From Chloroflexota bacterium (lineage in GTDB: Bacteria; Chloroflexota; Anaerolineae; UBA4142), in contig JAMCRS010000112.1 of NCBI GenBank assembly GCA_023380675.1, forward strand, positions 1 to 14,974: a stretch of DNA of 14,974 nucleotides, written 5' to 3'. Made by a program: the position numbers and the translations under genes. Below, piece by piece: positions 14,541-14,974 of this stretch. The stretch's first letter is position 1; each line of letters begins with the position of its first letter. The notes beneath the pieces are model-generated. The model was not told where the DNA came from and did no database searches. It saw nothing but the letters and a program-made list of their open reading frames with translations.

Positions 14541-14974
14541 TCAGTGCCTCGGCGCGCCTTCATCCCACGGCATCTGCGATTGCGCCGTGCCGGTCGCGGC
14601 CGGCGCGTTTCGGATCTTGATACGCGAAGGACGGGCCGGCGTCGGCCCTTCACCGGCCGCTTGGGACGGACCAATCAGCCGGACCCGGCTCGCCCGCGCC
14701 GGCTGAGGAGCAAGCCGGGGAATCGGCACGCCGCGCTCGCGCGCGAGCCTCAGTCCAAGCGGCGCGAAGAAGAGACCGAGCAGCACAACCAGGGCGACGA
14801 GGAAAAGCAGCCAGGCGCTCCACTGCGGAGCCACTTCGGGGATGACGCCCCCCGGATTGTAGGCTGCGCTCGCGGCGGCCGCGCCGGTCGCGGTCACCGA
14901 GATATCGCGCTTGACCCCATTGTGAAGCGGGTTCGGGGTGACGTAAGAGAGCCGGTACTCGTTTTGAATCTTAA
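14541..14974 (-). CDS. C-terminal part of a VWA-like membrane protein, cut by window edge
   Basis: The frame is open from the right edge to TGA at 14543-14541, 143 visible residues. It begins KIQNEYRLSYVTPNPLHNGV then KRDISVTATG, which resembles the last strand of von Willebrand A domains in secreted bacterial proteins (the NxYxLSYxxPNP type), followed by a membrane segment WSAWLLFLVALVVLLGLFFA and a basic Pro/Ala/Arg-rich cytoplasmic tail ending MPWDEGAPRH. The adhesion site (MIDAS) motif would lie outside the window. A GTG at 14897 could serve as a start for a shorter product, but the coding sequence upstream of it continues in frame, so the true start is beyond the edge. It is the upstream partner of the PD40 gene. 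Confidence 0.7.
   Translation of the reverse strand, partial: KIQNEYRLSYVTPNPLHNGVKRDISVTATGAAAASAAYNPGGVIPEVAPQWSAWLLFLVALVVLLGLFFAPLGLRLARERGVPIPRLAPQPARASRVRLIGPSQAAGEGPTPARPSRIKIRNAPAATGTAQSQMPWDEGAPRH

Overview
The window looks like a G+C-rich bacterial chromosome segment, most likely from the Chloroflexota. This is an inference from style: a secreted Rhs protein with a very long Thr/Pro-rich stretch after its signal peptide, a Cys-rich lipoprotein of a kind I associate with that phylum, and a VWA-like/PD40 membrane gene pair. No rRNA, tRNA or CRISPR array was seen.

Positions 1-9763 read as accessory DNA. At the left edge is the first 58 codons of a DDE transposase (minus strand, running out of the window). 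Next, on the same strand, is a displaced Rhs C-terminal tip (232-1059), then a polytopic membrane protein (1340-2338), then a giant secreted Rhs/YD-repeat gene (2431-8508). The Rhs gene is cut in half by a single in-frame TAG at 5521-5523. The last part of the Rhs core, ending at the DPTGH junction, is duplicated almost perfectly in the displaced tip (89 bp identical, 853-941 and 3133-3221), after which the two tips diverge completely. This is the architecture of a tip-switching polymorphic toxin locus: recombination between the repeats would replace the present tip together with the membrane gene, which makes that gene an immunity candidate. The Rhs 5' leader carries a strong intrinsic terminator with a mutually exclusive upstream hairpin, so it may be an attenuator. 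Divergent from rhs is a brnT-brnA toxin-antitoxin pair with a near-consensus promoter that predicts a leaderless brnT message.

Positions 9788-14974 look like ordinary chromosome. On the plus strand are a formamidopyrimidine-DNA glycosylase (mutM family), a lipoprotein with its own excellent promoter, and a PIG-L/LmbE deacetylase directly behind it. A large hairpin at 12030-12076 separates these from the convergent minus-strand genes: an MFS transporter, a membrane-anchored PD40 beta-propeller protein, and the C-terminal part of a VWA-like membrane protein cut by the right edge. The intergenic stretch between the PD40 gene and the MFS gene holds a clean terminator and an unusual array of seven CGTT tetramers spaced exactly 8 bp apart, which abuts a TATAAT box whose position predicts a nearly leaderless MFS message.
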